Position numbers and translations under genes: made by a program
The notes under the pieces: model-generated
What the model was told of the DNA's origin: nothing
Seen by the model: only the letters and a program-made list of their open reading frames with translations
The model's database searches: none
NCBI GenBank assembly: GCA_963814985.1
Contig: CAWFFV010000007.1
Span: 16,269-80,268, forward strand
Source: CAWFFV01 sp963814985
GTDB lineage: Bacteria > Chloroflexota > Ktedonobacteria > Ktedonobacterales > Ktedonobacteraceae
DNA length: 64,000 bases
Direction: 5' to 3'
Part shown: positions 20,159 through 28,918 of the stretch, in pieces
Layout of the letters: each line of letters begins with the position of its first letter
Position numbering within the stretch: the stretch's first letter is position 1

Positions 20159-20404
20159 TGGCTCTATTATCTCGCAGTCGAAATATTTTGATCACATTCG
20201 AGCAAAAGAGCATTATTAGACACAAAGGCCAATTTTACTCTCTCATCCTCGCCTCTCACATGGGGAACAATAGCTCATGTGTAACAAAGAGCATCTTGTT
20301 TCCTTCTGTTTTCAGGCTCCTCACGGCATGGAATTCGACCATATCTCCGAGTTTTCTCTCTCAGGAAAGCATTCCATCTTATAGCGATTTTGACAAATGA
20401 ATTA

Positions 20405-20663
20405 CTTTCGATCCTCTCGCGGATGCGCCAGGCCATTTAGCCGGAAAACCCACAATTGGTATGTAGACTCTTTGGGCGGTTTCAATTCCTCGCGGATGTG
20501 CCAGGCCATTTAGCCTGTAGATGTAGGCTCAGACGAATTCCCAGAAACATATGGTTTCAATTCCTCGCGGATGTGCCAAGCCATTTAGCCAGTCGTGCGC
20601 ACCGTGGACAAGCCGTTCAGCCCGAAGTTTCAATTCCTGACGGGAGGGTCGGAAGTAATTTCT
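20405..20663 (+). CRISPR. Short orphan CRISPR array (four repeats, three spacers)
   Basis: Repeats of 37-38 bp at 20405-20442 (diverged 5' end), 20479-20515 and 20554-20590, sharing GTTTCAATTCCTCGCGGATG then TGCCAGGCCATTTAGCC; a fourth at 20627-20663 keeps GTTTCAATTCCT but ends in GGGTCGGAAGTAATTTC. Spacers are 20443-20478 (36 bp), 20516-20553 (38 bp) and 20591-20626 (36 bp) and are unrelated to each other. Regular unit length and unique spacers fit a CRISPR array; the degenerate first repeat and the different last repeat suggest decay. No cas gene is in the window. Confidence 0.75.
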
Positions 20664-20770
20664 AGCTAATATAACACATGGATTGAGTTGGAGCGTGTTT
20701 GAGGTGATAGAGCGAGGCAGTATAACACGTCTGTCGTGTCGCAACGTTGCTCAACCCTGGTACGGATCTT

Positions 20771-21977
20771 TCAGTGATTGTTCTGGAGTTGCTGTGCTTT
20801 TTCGTAGGCTTGCTTGGCCTCTTTTTGTCTGCCTAGTCCTGTAAGGGCAATGCCTTTGCCGCTATATGCATCGGCAACGTTGGGACCAAGGCGAATGGCC
20901 TGGTCATAGGCAGCAAGAGCCTCTTCATAGCGCTTGAGTATCATTTAGGGCAAGGCCTTTGTCGTAATACGCATTGGTATAGTTGGGATCAAGGCGAATG
21001 GCCTGGTCATAGGCTACCAGTGCTTCGCTCCAGCGTTCGGCTTTGTAGTGTTCATTCCCTACGTTTATCCATTGCCATTTTGTTCGCGTTTGTGATGCTG
21101 GCACTGTAGGTTGGATGGGTGATGCTGGCTGGGCAATATTGATTTCTGTAACGTGTGTAAAAGGGACTCGGAGGGCTGCTACAAACGATGGGATGTCAGT
21201 GTAGCGTTCGGTACGTTGCTTGGCGAGAGCTTTCAGAATGGCGGCTTCGGTGGCTGTGGGTATCTGTGGATTATGACGCGTTGGCGCGAGAGGCTGCACG
21301 GTCAAATGCTTAAAGCCCATTGAGAGAAAATCGGGTGTGGTGAAAGGAAGAGAGCCAGTCATCAATTCATAGGCGATGCAACCCAGGGCATATTGATCAC
21401 CCTCCTTGCTGATACTGCCCTGGAATTGTTCTGGGGCCATGTAGGGCGGTGTCCCGCCAATGGTCGTCAGATGTTTCACGCTGGCGGTTGAGAGCATAGT
21501 AGCGATGCCAAAATCGGCGAGCAACGCGTCCCCTTGTGCGTTGAAGAGAATATTCTCAGGTTTGAGATCCCGATGGATGATGTTACGTTGATGGGCAGAG
21601 TGGAGTGCCTGACCAATCTGAGTGAGAATGTTCACTGCTTGCTCGATAGGTAAAGGTTTTTGCTTCTGGAGCAGATTTCGCAGAGATCCACCTGCGGCGT
21701 ATCCAGCGACCAGATAGGGTTGGCGTTCACGAAAGCCACAATCGATGACTGGGAGAATATGCGGATGTTCTAGTAGTGCCAGAAATTGTGCTTCTTGCAG
21801 AAACTGTTCGCGCTCTTGAGGTGATCCCATAGAGGTGTGGAGCAGTTTGATAGCAACGATACGTCCATGAAGATGTATATGCTCTGCTTTGTAGACGCTA
21901 CCATAGGCACCGCTATTGATTTCAACTGTGATGCGATAATTGCCAATTTCTTGGCCGATAAAGCTGTTTCCATCCAT
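20771..21977 (-). CDS. Ser/Thr protein kinase with C-terminal TPRs (frameshift near 20938)
   Basis: Kinase domain of about 260 aa: Gly-rich loop INSGAYGSVYKAE, VAIKLL (Lys), HRDLKPENILF (catalytic loop), ADFGIATML (DFG), GTPPYMAPEQF. After a Pro-rich linker come TPRs (WSEALVAYDQAIRLDPNYTNAYYDKG). The frame stops at 20925, but the next frame continues RYEEALAAYDQAIRLGPNVADAYSGKG and ends at 20771, so one base is lost or gained near 20938. Start at MDGNSFIG with GAGGAG upstream. No transmembrane segment is seen, so it is probably cytoplasmic. The kinase domain is complete and probably functional even with the early stop. Confidence 0.88.
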
Positions 21978-22022
21978 ATTTTTTCTCCTCAATTGCTTAG
22001 CCCATTATAGCAGGCTCATGAA

Positions 22023-22140
22023 TGGCTCTACAATGGGATTTTGAGCGTGTGTAGAGCTTCTGGTAATTCATCCATGCAGGTGTTGAAGAAGGCCTTCTCA
22101 GAGCGGAAAAAGCGGGAGAAGTTGGTGCCGCTATGGTAAG
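22023..22140 (+). repeat. Dispersed repeat C, copy 1
   Basis: A 118-bp sequence containing AGCTTCTGGTAATTCATCCA and TCTCAGAGCGGAAAAAGCGG, repeated at 28271-28387 with about nine-tenths identity by eye. Both copies end at TTGGTGCCGCTA, after which the flanks differ. No gene is evident inside; it may be a decayed 3' end of a mobile element. Confidence 0.6.
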
Positions 22141-22267
22141 TTGTGAGGAGCTGCTTGGCCCAGGATATTGTGGAACGTGGCGCATCAGGAAGAGAAGGTC
22201 GTTTTCGATACTCAAACCATCAAGTATAACATACAGATACATGAGAAAACCGGAACGAGACCAGAAC

Positions 22268-23922
22268 GGGTGAGCGTCAGATTTTTGCACTGAGCTTGGG
22301 GCGGCATGCCGGACCTCGTTTCCAGGGATGATGGGCAGAAGGACGAGAGGAACCAGGCAATGTAGCAGCAAGTTGGGCAAGGCGAGGGGAAGGGGGAGCC
22401 GGTTTGGGGGTAGGGGGACGGAAACGAAGAAGCAACAGCATGAAAGAAGAGAGAAGAGCCTGGGCGCGAGCCGTTGCCGCCTGTTGCCGTTGAATGCTCA
22501 GTTGAGAATGTCGCTCATCAAGCAACTCTCGCCAGGCTTCATCCCAGCGTTCATTGCAGACGGCGGTTCGCAAGGCTAACATGGGATTGACATGTGAGGG
22601 GTGCCAATGCATTCCCGCGCCTTTGAGACGAGCTTGCATGACGACTTTGTTCGCACTTTCGACCACACCAGAGCCAATGGGCCAGCCTTGCCGTTGGTAC
22701 TCAGGATACTGCATTAACGCCTGACGCTTGGAGAGATACTGCAGTGGCTTGTGCACGGCCTCTTTGTGTCTGATCTGATCAGGCAAACGATCACACCAGC
22801 GCAGAAGCAAATCAGGACCACGATGTTTGAGGATGTGCAAGCATCTTTGGAGAGCATTGGTCGGGATGAGAACTCCCTCTTGCTTGAATGCATCGATTAA
22901 ATCGTTCACGTACTCAGATGCATGGGGAAAATCCAGAATGCGCACGGCACAGACTGTCGGTGCAGATCAGTGAACCCTTGACACCAGTCGGCTCCATCGG
23001 TCACGGAGCCGACGGCTTTGGCCAGGCTCACCCCACGTCGTCGCATCTCCACTTCTGCTAAATCGGCAAAGGTCGCCGCATCCACCATGCGCGAAAAGTA
23101 AGACACGTGGCAGGCATGCACCTCGCGTTTTCCTGGAGTCTGGCTCTCTTCTTTGATCTCCCCAATCGCTACTGTTCGTACCTCTGCCCATTCTCCTTTT
23201 AGGAGAGGAACATAAGCCCCATCAGTACTGATCAGTTGCTTCGCACATCCTCTCGCGCCTGTTGAGGGATTGCTGGCCTGTTGACTCTGTGCCGTTTGTC
23301 GAGCTTCATACCATGCTCCTGCCTGCTCCGTCAATCGTCGTGCTGTTGCTTCGCTCACCTGTACTCCCAAGAGCTGTTGGAGCATTTGAGCCGCACGAGC
23401 AAATGGCATCCAGGCTGCCAGATGCACCAGATGTTCATGGTATCGTGGCGTTAAGCCGCTTGACGATAAACCCAATTCCTCATCGAGGGGGAAAAACACC
23501 CTGCCCACAGTTTGGACAGGTCCCATAGTCTCTGGTCAGGGTCACTTCTTCTCCTTGCACTCCTTGCAATTTCCGTTTCTGCTTCCCTCTTGCCTGCAGT
23601 GGGGTTTGGCAGACTGGACACTTCGGGCGTTCTTCCGCTTCTTTTCCACTCCACTCTCGACTCTCGCTTGCTTGAGCCGCATCCTGGAGCACCTGAGCCT
23701 CCAATCGGCTCATCCGCTTATGCACTTCATCCTCAATTTCGCGAAACGTCGCTTTGGGATGGGCTTTGCGCCACTCTTTGATATCTGTCAGGATTTGCTC
23801 ACTCAGCTCTTGCCAGCCGTTCTCGGTTTTCGTGTCCATCTCTGCCTCCCTTTTTCATGCTCCCATCCTATCCCTTTTCCTTTTCCCTGTCTACCCCCTT
23901 TGCAAAAATCTGACGCTCACCC
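22268..23922 (-). mobile_element. ISKra4-type insertion sequence
   Basis: 1655-bp element with perfect 22-bp inverted repeats beginning GGGTGAGCGTCAGATTTTTG at 22268 and the complement at 23901-23922. It is flanked by a 9-bp direct repeat GACCAGAAC (22259-22267 and 23923-23931), and the uninterrupted target can be read in the repeat copies at 35887 and 40735, proving the boundaries. Confidence 0.9.
22277..23839 (-). pseudogene. ISKra4 family transposase in three frames
   Basis: N-terminal piece (23839-23480) ends with a zinc-ribbon: CPVCQTPLQARGK..CPNCGQGVFP. The second piece (23526-22906) continues FPLDEELGLSSSGLTPRYHEHL and contains ATARRLTEQAG and VTDGADWCQGF. The third (22945-22277) has RILDFPHASEYV and WPIGSGVVESANKVVMQARLKGAGMHW, the catalytic C-terminal part. 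The first shift is a single extra base within the TTTTTCCCCC run near 23489; the second is near 22935. The element ends are intact, so inactivation may be recent, or the indels may be sequence errors. Confidence 0.82.
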
Positions 23923-24355
23923 GACCAGAACAGGATAGGAACGCGACCAGGAAGGGATCGGAACTCGATAGGAAAAGAACCAGAAAAGTTTGCTGCTTTG
24001 ACCAGAAAAGCGGTCCGGACTCGTTTTCAGACGTAGAGAAACGCAAGAAAAGGCATGCCGAGTTTGAGAGCGCAGAGAAGCGGTAGAAGAAGCTGGGAAG
24101 GCCCTTGAGAAGGAAGAAGAAACAATGGCACTCTTGAATATTGTTGCGTCCATTACCATGACAACCCATGTTTTCAGAGTGCAGGAGCGTTGTGCAACAT
24201 TGCTGTTCGTTCGTGGGGATCTGGCGTATGAAAAGTGGAGTGAAGATGGAATGATGATGTCATCTCGACATCACAAAAACTCAGATGATATCTCGGCGTA
24301 ACACAGCTTGTAGGCTCCTCGCAAAAAATGGATGTTTACTCCGAAGAAAGGGGGC

Positions 24356-24396
24356 TGGAAACTGTCACAAAGAGAGATCAGACGTGTCTCTACTGA
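24356..24396 (+). promoter_or_regulatory. Putative ECF-type promoter for the sigma factor gene
   Basis: GGAAACTGTCACAAAG at 24357 onward followed after about 18 bases by ACGTGTCTC. The same GAAACTGTCACAAA with CGTTGGTCT at similar spacing lies before the peroxiredoxin gene. Paired GAAAC -35 and CGT-type -10 elements are usual for ECF sigma factors, which often regulate themselves. Confidence 0.5.
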
Positions 24397-24447
24397 TGAG
24401 AGACAAGAACTCTCAAAGAACGCCCTTCTTTGAAGAAAGGATCTGTT

Positions 24448-25335
24448 ATGTATAACCCATTCCTGGAAGTCATCTCTTCTGATGTCACCGATGAAAACCT
24501 AGCAGCTCAGGCCCAAAATGGGAATTTAGACGCGCTTGAGCAACTGATCCAGCGGCATCAAGCCTGGATTTTTAATATCGCTGTTCGTATGGTTCGAGAA
24601 CGCGAGGAAGCGGAGGACATCACGCAGGAGGTGCTCCTCAAGATTCTCACCAAACTCAGTACCTTTCAGGGAAAAAGTCGCTTCAGAACATGGCTCTATC
24701 GGATTGTGGTGAACCATATCCTCAATCTCAAACAAAAGCAGAAGGAAACTACCTTCTCTGAGTTGGGAAAATTCATGGATGAAATTCCAAACCAAACGTT
24801 ATCTGATCCAGCAGATGGCTCTCTTCCTCTTCCTGTGCTCATTGAGGAAGCAAAAATTCGCTGTACGAAAGGCATGCTTCTTTGTCTGGATCAGCGACAA
24901 CGGCTGGTCTACATTTTGGGAGAGTTGCTGGGGGTCAAGAGCGAACTTGGAGCAGTGCTGATGGACCTTTCGCCCAGCAACTTCCGCCAATTGCTTACAC
25001 GCGCACGCCATGATCTCTATAGCTATATGAAGGAGAAGTGTGGCCTCATCAATCAGTCGAATCCCTGTCGATGTGCCCGGAAAACCCGCTCGTTTATCGA
25101 GCGGGGCTACGTGGATCCCAATCGTCGCCAATTCACTCGTGAGCGAATCGGACAGATTTCTGCGCTTGCTCCCAGTAGGGTCGAGGAAATCGGCTCTTTG
25201 ATCGACCAGCAATATGCCACCATTTTTCGGGAACAGCCCTTGCTTGCACCTCCAGATCAAGTGATCACCGTGCGTCGCCTCATCAATACGCCAGAATTCC
25301 GCCAGGTCTTCCACCTCGATACAGATGCAGAGTGA
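24448..25335 (+). CDS. ECF-like RNA polymerase sigma factor with C-terminal extension
   Basis: 295 aa from ATG 24448, with AAAGGA seven bases upstream. Region 2 is clear: ALEQLIQRHQAWIFNIAVRMVREREEAEDITQEVLLKILTKL is the core-binding and -10 region, and SRFRTWLYRIVVNHILNL is sigma 2.4. Region 4 is weak: LDQRQRLVYILGELLGVKSELGAVLMDLSPSNFRQLLTRAR. A C-terminal extension holds a Cys pair (NPCRCARKTRSF), which could sense redox or bind metal. It probably redirects RNA polymerase to the GAAAC promoters seen here and upstream of the peroxiredoxin. No anti-sigma gene is adjacent. Confidence 0.88.
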   Translation: MYNPFLEVISSDVTDENLAAQAQNGNLDALEQLIQRHQAWIFNIAVRMVREREEAEDITQEVLLKILTKLSTFQGKSRFRTWLYRIVVNHILNLKQKQKETTFSELGKFMDEIPNQTLSDPADGSLPLPVLIEEAKIRCTKGMLLCLDQRQRLVYILGELLGVKSELGAVLMDLSPSNFRQLLTRARHDLYSYMKEKCGLINQSNPCRCARKTRSFIERGYVDPNRRQFTRERIGQISALAPSRVEEIGSLIDQQYATIFREQPLLAPPDQVITVRRLINTPEFRQVFHLDTDAE

Positions 25336-25342
25336 GAGCGGT

Positions 25343-25380
25343 TTGAAACTGTCACAAAACGACAAAACGTTGGTCTAAGC
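25343..25380 (+). promoter_or_regulatory. Putative ECF-type promoter for the peroxiredoxin gene
   Basis: TGAAACTGTCACAAAACGAC followed by CGTTGGTCTA after about 17 bases; it shares the 14-base GAAACTGTCACAAA with the site before the sigma factor gene. Confidence 0.5.
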
Positions 25381-25434
25381 GAGTACAGAGGAAAAACGAC
25401 CTCTCTTGATTTGACAAGAACAAGGAGCAAACCT

Positions 25435-25956
25435 ATGACGACAGAGCCAATTCCAGGTGGAACCCTTCAGCAACCAATGAGCAGGGAGAAGATGAGTCAG
25501 AAACCGATTCAGAGAGGAGATCGGGCTCTCAACTTTTCCTTGCCCACACAGAACGGACAACGTGTCAGTCTGAACGATTTTCATGGGCGTCGAGCAGTTG
25601 TCCTCTTTTTTTACCCGAAAGATAATGCGCCTCCTTGTACGGCTGAGGCGTGTTCCTTTCGCGATAGCTACGAAATCTTCAAGGAAGCGGGAGCGGAAGT
25701 CATTGGCGTCAGTTCCGACAGTGAGAAGTCTCACCAGCAATTTGCCAGCAAATACAACCTGCCCTTTCTTCTGCTGAGTGACAGGAATGGCGAACTGAGA
25801 AAGAACTATGGTGTCCCGACGACATTTGGGATCTTACCAGGACGTGTCACCTACGTCATTGATAAACAGGGAATTGTGCGCCATATCTTCTCGTCCCAAA
25901 TGGCTACGACAAAACATGTGGAAGAGTCGCTCAAGATTCTCAAGACCCTGAAATAA
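25435..25956 (+). CDS. bcp: Bcp/PrxQ-type peroxiredoxin
   Basis: 173 aa thiol peroxidase that reduces peroxides using thioredoxin. The AhpC/TSA fold motifs are GDRALNFSLPTQNGQRVSL, VVLFFYPKDNAPPCTAEACSFRD and EVIGVSSDSEKSHQQF. The peroxidatic Cys is in APPCTAEAC and the resolving Cys is five residues later, the PrxQ spacing; Pro replaces the usual residue before the first Cys. The resistant C-terminal part reads RVTYVIDKQGIVRHIFSSQ. A short N-terminal extension precedes the domain. Start ATG 25435. It follows the sigma factor gene in the same orientation and shares its promoter-like motif, so it is probably part of that oxidative-stress regulon. Confidence 0.93.
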   Translation: MTTEPIPGGTLQQPMSREKMSQKPIQRGDRALNFSLPTQNGQRVSLNDFHGRRAVVLFFYPKDNAPPCTAEACSFRDSYEIFKEAGAEVIGVSSDSEKSHQQFASKYNLPFLLLSDRNGELRKNYGVPTTFGILPGRVTYVIDKQGIVRHIFSSQMATTKHVEESLKILKTLK

Positions 25957-25976
25957 GGTCTGCTTGCAACCGGAAA

Positions 25977-26002
25977 AACGAAGGCGTGGCTACGCCTTCG
26001 TT
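25977..26002 (+). terminator. Hairpin after the peroxiredoxin gene
   Basis: AACGAAGGCGT pairs perfectly with ACGCCTTCGTT around a 4-base loop, 20 bases after the stop. The T-tract is short, so termination may be partial. Confidence 0.6.
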
Positions 26003-26024
26003 CCTGGCGACAAAGGAGTGTACG

Positions 26025-26160
26025 CTGTCTATCGCGTTTGTGGCGGCCAAACAGTGGCGCAAAGTGGTACAGGTGATGGATAATCCAGAAGACATGCTGA
26101 TCCTGGAAGGGTATTCTCCGTTGGATGGAGAAGACACATGGTATATCCAAGAGGAGTAGA
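26025..26160 (+). pseudogene. C-terminal fragment of an unknown small protein
   Basis: A frame ending at 26160 encodes AAKQWRKVVQVMDNPEDMLILEGYSPLDGEDTWYIQEE in two protein-like stretches, with no start codon or ribosome-binding site in reach. The upstream part is missing and repeat D sequence follows at about 26140. Confidence 0.3.
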
Positions 26161-26319
26161 ACGAGACAGCCGTAAAAAGCAGGCAGGTTCGTTCCTTGTG
26201 CCTGTCGAGATGCTCCAGGAATTGGACGGAGCGATCTGCTCTCTGGCGAGGTAGGGTGGTCTGTGCGCCAGTGAGTTACTCCTGGAAGAGGACCAGTATG
26301 ATTGGTGTCAAAACCTGCT
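26140..26319 (+). repeat. Dispersed repeat D 3' part, copy 2, split by ISAzo13-like element
   Basis: Matches 36495-36680: AGCCGTAAAAAGCAGGCAGG, then GACGGAGCGATCTGCTCTCT, then GATTGGTGTCAAAACCTGCT. It continues at 27598-27735 after the insertion, with GATGTCATCTCGACATCAC inside. Confidence 0.7.
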
Positions 26320-26321
26320 TA

Positions 26322-27594
26322 GGACCCTTCCGGAAATAAGAAGATCAAACCAGTTGAGGCTTGATAGTGTAATTCCAATTTCCGTGAAAGGGATCGTGAA
26401 CCAGATTGAGAGCATCCATATCTTGCTGAGAGACCTTGATGCCCGTTGGATAGGTATTGCTATCTTTGATGGCCGAGACACGTAACCCTTCATCAGTAGC
26501 GGTATGAGAGATCAGTTCGATGACCGTTTCAAGAGAGGTAAGGGGCTTGGCTCGCCAATTGATGGAAATGAAGGAAAAGAGCTGATGTTCGATCTTATTC
26601 CATTTGCTGGTGGCGGGTGGGTAATGGGCCACCGTGATTGTCAACTCTTGCTCATTGGCAAACTCTTGCAACGTTTTCTTCCATAGCCGGTTTTTTGCTC
26701 CATTGGAACCGCCGCCATCTGGGGTGATGAGGAGTTCCTTCTTGTCAGGATAGAGCTTGGAGCCTTCGAACTGCCACCATCGCCTGATACTCTCGACAGC
26801 AAACGCTGCCGTGTCATGATCAATGCCCACATTCACAAAGCCGCTTTTGTGCACCAGATCGTAGATCCCATAGGGCACAGCACGGCCATCAGCCAGGGAG
26901 GTGAAGTCGTAGACATTCACGCAGGTCTCTTCCCCTTTCGCCTGCCATTCCCGCCCATTGTTCTTAAAATTGCCAATCAGTTCCTTCTTTTTACAATCCA
27001 CCGAAATGGCTGGATTTCCTTTCTCTTGGAACTCTTCGCATTTGCGGTTGATGTGCTCAAATTGGGCGTTACGATCGGGATGCCCCTTTCCTTCAATCGT
27101 CTTTTTGTTGGCCCGCAAGGAAAAGCGACGTTTGTGCAGCAACTCTGCCAGGGCTGACTTCTTGATGCTATGCCCGCTGGCTTCAAGCCCCTTGACCAGA
27201 TGAGACAAGGATTTGCTCGTCCATTGTACCAGGCTCATCGGATCACCTTTGGGATTGAGGAGCTTCTCCAGGTCGGCCAGGAGAGTGGCGTCTGTCTCCA
27301 CCAGTGGTTTTTTCCCTCCACCTTCCTTTCTGATCGGATCTCCTTCTTTATACAGGTCCCCTGCCTCTATTTCTCTCATGCCTCGTTTGATCGTATTTCT
27401 GGAGACGTTGGCTTCTCTCGCCACTTCGGCCAGATTTCCTCGTTCTTTTGCCTCCATTGCCAGATACTGCCTCCATTGCTTCTCATTGAGGCTCTCTCGC
27501 AGGTGTTGGTATTTCTGCTCTCTTGATACTTTCTCCATATCTTCCAGTATCGTCAATCTTCTCCCTACCTGTCAAACTGTTCCTGGAAGGACCC
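26322..27594 (-). mobile_element. ISAzo13-like insertion sequence (copy 2)
   Basis: 1273-bp element flanked by TTA at 26319-26321 and 27595-27597. Ends are imperfect inverted repeats: GGACCCTTCCGGAA and GGGTCCTTCCAGGAA. The empty target can be read at 36680 (CCTGCTCATAACGCATG). Confidence 0.85.
26345..27538 (-). CDS. ISAzo13 family transposase
   Basis: 397 aa, intact. An N-terminal helix-turn-helix (GNLAEVAREANVSRNTIKRGMREIE), a middle HTH-like part (KKSALAELLHKRRFSLRANKK) and the DDE core: AISVDCKKKELIGNF (Asp), LLITPDGGGSNGAKNRLWK (Asp), AHYPPATSKWNKIEHQLFSF (Glu), then NWRAKPL. This is a full-length relative of the broken copy at 4770-5997 and could mobilise both if their ends are compatible, though the inverted repeats differ. 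Start at MEKVSREQ; a TTG start six codons upstream is also possible. Confidence 0.9.
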   Translation of the reverse strand: MEKVSREQKYQHLRESLNEKQWRQYLAMEAKERGNLAEVAREANVSRNTIKRGMREIEAGDLYKEGDPIRKEGGGKKPLVETDATLLADLEKLLNPKGDPMSLVQWTSKSLSHLVKGLEASGHSIKKSALAELLHKRRFSLRANKKTIEGKGHPDRNAQFEHINRKCEEFQEKGNPAISVDCKKKELIGNFKNNGREWQAKGEETCVNVYDFTSLADGRAVPYGIYDLVHKSGFVNVGIDHDTAAFAVESIRRWWQFEGSKLYPDKKELLITPDGGGSNGAKNRLWKKTLQEFANEQELTITVAHYPPATSKWNKIEHQLFSFISINWRAKPLTSLETVIELISHTATDEGLRVSAIKDSNTYPTGIKVSQQDMDALNLVHDPFHGNWNYTIKPQLV

Positions 27595-27746
27595 TTAGAA
27601 CGTATGAAAAGTGGAGTAAAGCCAGAATGGTGATGTCATCTCGACATCACAAAAACTCAGATGCTATCTCGGCGTAGCATGGCTTGTAGAGCGCGTGCAC
27701 ATGGTGGAAATTCATCAGGCTCTACCGAGAAAAGGAGAAGAGAACA

Positions 27747-28186
27747 ATGCAGATAGACCAGATGAAGGAGTTGTACGATTACGATCACTGGGCAAATGAG
27801 AGACTCTGGCAAACGGTAGCAGGCTTGAACGTGGATCAACTGAGTATGGAGATGCACAATGGGATCGGCAGCATTTTAACAACGCTTCTGCATATGGTTA
27901 ATGGAGTATGGTTTTGGCGTACGCGTTGGCAAGGTGATATGCTTCTACGTCACCTTTTCGTCGAAGACTTTCCTACTCTCCAGTCAATTCGCACGCGTTG
28001 GCAAGAGGAGGGAGAACAAATACAATGCTTTCTCGCAACACTTCATGATGAAGATCTTGAGAGAGAGCTTCGTTATATTTCCCCGATAGCTTCTCGCCAG
28101 AGTAATCATCCAGCCTCTCTGGAAAACACTGTTCCATCTTATCAATCATCAGACCCAGCATCGTAGCGAGATTGCCATGCAATGAA
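27747..28186 (+). pseudogene. DinB family protein, frameshifted and short
   Basis: DinB-fold helices: YDHWANERLWQTVAGL (first His), GSILTTLLHMVNGVWFW (second His), DFPTLQSIRTRWQEEGEQIQ. The frame ends at 28166 with a non-family tail, while the next frame reads LFHLINHQTQHRSEIAMQ, the third metal-ligand helix, to 28186. So one base is missing or extra near 28120, and the normal last ten to twenty residues are also gone. DinB proteins are metal-binding four-helix bundles, often thiol transferases; this copy lacks function as written. AAAGGAG precedes the ATG. Confidence 0.7.
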
Positions 28187-28455
28187 CTATTTTGAACCAT
28201 TCACCTGGAGAACTAGGAATGAGCAAATTTTTCAATCGGTGAAGGTGGAGGAGTGCTGAGAATGTCCCTGAATGGCGCTATGATGCGATGCGAGAGCGGG
28301 TGTATGGCTTCTGGTAATCAATCCATGCAGGTGTTGAAGAAGGTCTTCTCAGAGCGGAAAAAGCGGGAGAAGTTGGTGCCGCTACAATACATCATAGAAG
28401 TGGACACTCGGAGAAAATTTGAACCACGTCTTCGTGCAGAAAGGAAACAGAACAC
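28187..28455. repeat. Intergenic with dispersed repeat C, copy 2
   Basis: 28271-28387 repeats 22023-22140 (AATCCATGCAGGTGTTGAAG, TCTCAGAGCGGAAAAAGCGG). The rest shows no gene; the EthD gene's ribosome-binding site is at its end. Confidence 0.6.
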
Positions 28456-28794
28456 ATGACATCGAAAACTGGGAAGGGCATGCCGACCAAGATCACCTTC
28501 GTTTATTCCAACCCCACTGACCCTGCCGCCTTCGAGGCGGCTTACCCTGAGCAGATTGCGCTGGCACGCAAACTCCCCGGCCTGACTCGGCTGCAAACGT
28601 CGAAGGTCTGGCCGAAGGAAGACGGTAGCCCGACCCCGGCGTATCGACTGTTGGATCTTTACTTTGCCGACTACGCGGCTGCCAGCGCCGCTGCAGCAGA
28701 GGCGGGCCCCCTTGTTGGAGCTACCATCAAGCACGCCACCGGAGGCGTCGTGATCGCATTCGCGGAAGTCCTCAACGACGCCTTGACAGATTAA
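28456..28794 (+). CDS. EthD domain protein
   Basis: 112 aa, a dimeric alpha+beta barrel protein of the EthD family. Motifs: KITFVYSNPTDPAAFEAAY at the first strand and helix, LARKLPGLTRLQTSKVW, then YRLLDLYFADYAAASAAAA and a short C-terminal strand. AAAGGA lies ten bases before the ATG; a second ATG (MPTKITF) at 28480 would give a more typical length. Related proteins accompany ether-degradation or polyketide genes, but no such gene is near. Higher GC than its neighbours suggests separate acquisition. Confidence 0.8.
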   Translation: MTSKTGKGMPTKITFVYSNPTDPAAFEAAYPEQIALARKLPGLTRLQTSKVWPKEDGSPTPAYRLLDLYFADYAAASAAAAEAGPLVGATIKHATGGVVIAFAEVLNDALTD

Positions 28795-28805
28795 GATGGA
28801 AGTCC

Positions 28806-28844
28806 ACTCCCTCATCGCGGAGTTCAATTCTGTGGTGAGGGAGT
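28806..28844 (+). terminator. Hairpin after the EthD gene
   Basis: ACTCCCTCA (28806-28814) pairs with TGAGGGAGT (28836-28844) across a 21-base loop. No T-run follows, so it is only a possible terminator. Confidence 0.35.
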
Positions 28845-28918
28845 CTGGGTCTATGGAGAAGGGCTGTGTTTGTTCCCTGCGTTCTCCCTGGTAACCCATA
28901 TGGACCTTGTATTTCCAG

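Larger units (their letters stand above)
22148..24315 (+). repeat. Dispersed repeat D, copy 1, interrupted by an ISKra4-type element
   Basis: Starts with CTTGGCCCAGGATATTGTGG as in the copy at 35887, runs to GACCAGAAC (22259-22267), and resumes after the insertion at 23923 with the same GACCAGAAC and then AGGATAGGAACGCGACCAGG. It then follows the other copies (AAGTTTGCTGCTTYGA, ACAATGGCACTCTTGAATA) and ends with the segment containing GATGTCATCTCGACATCAC. The repeat core contains several spaced GGAAC/GGATAG units. Confidence 0.75.
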
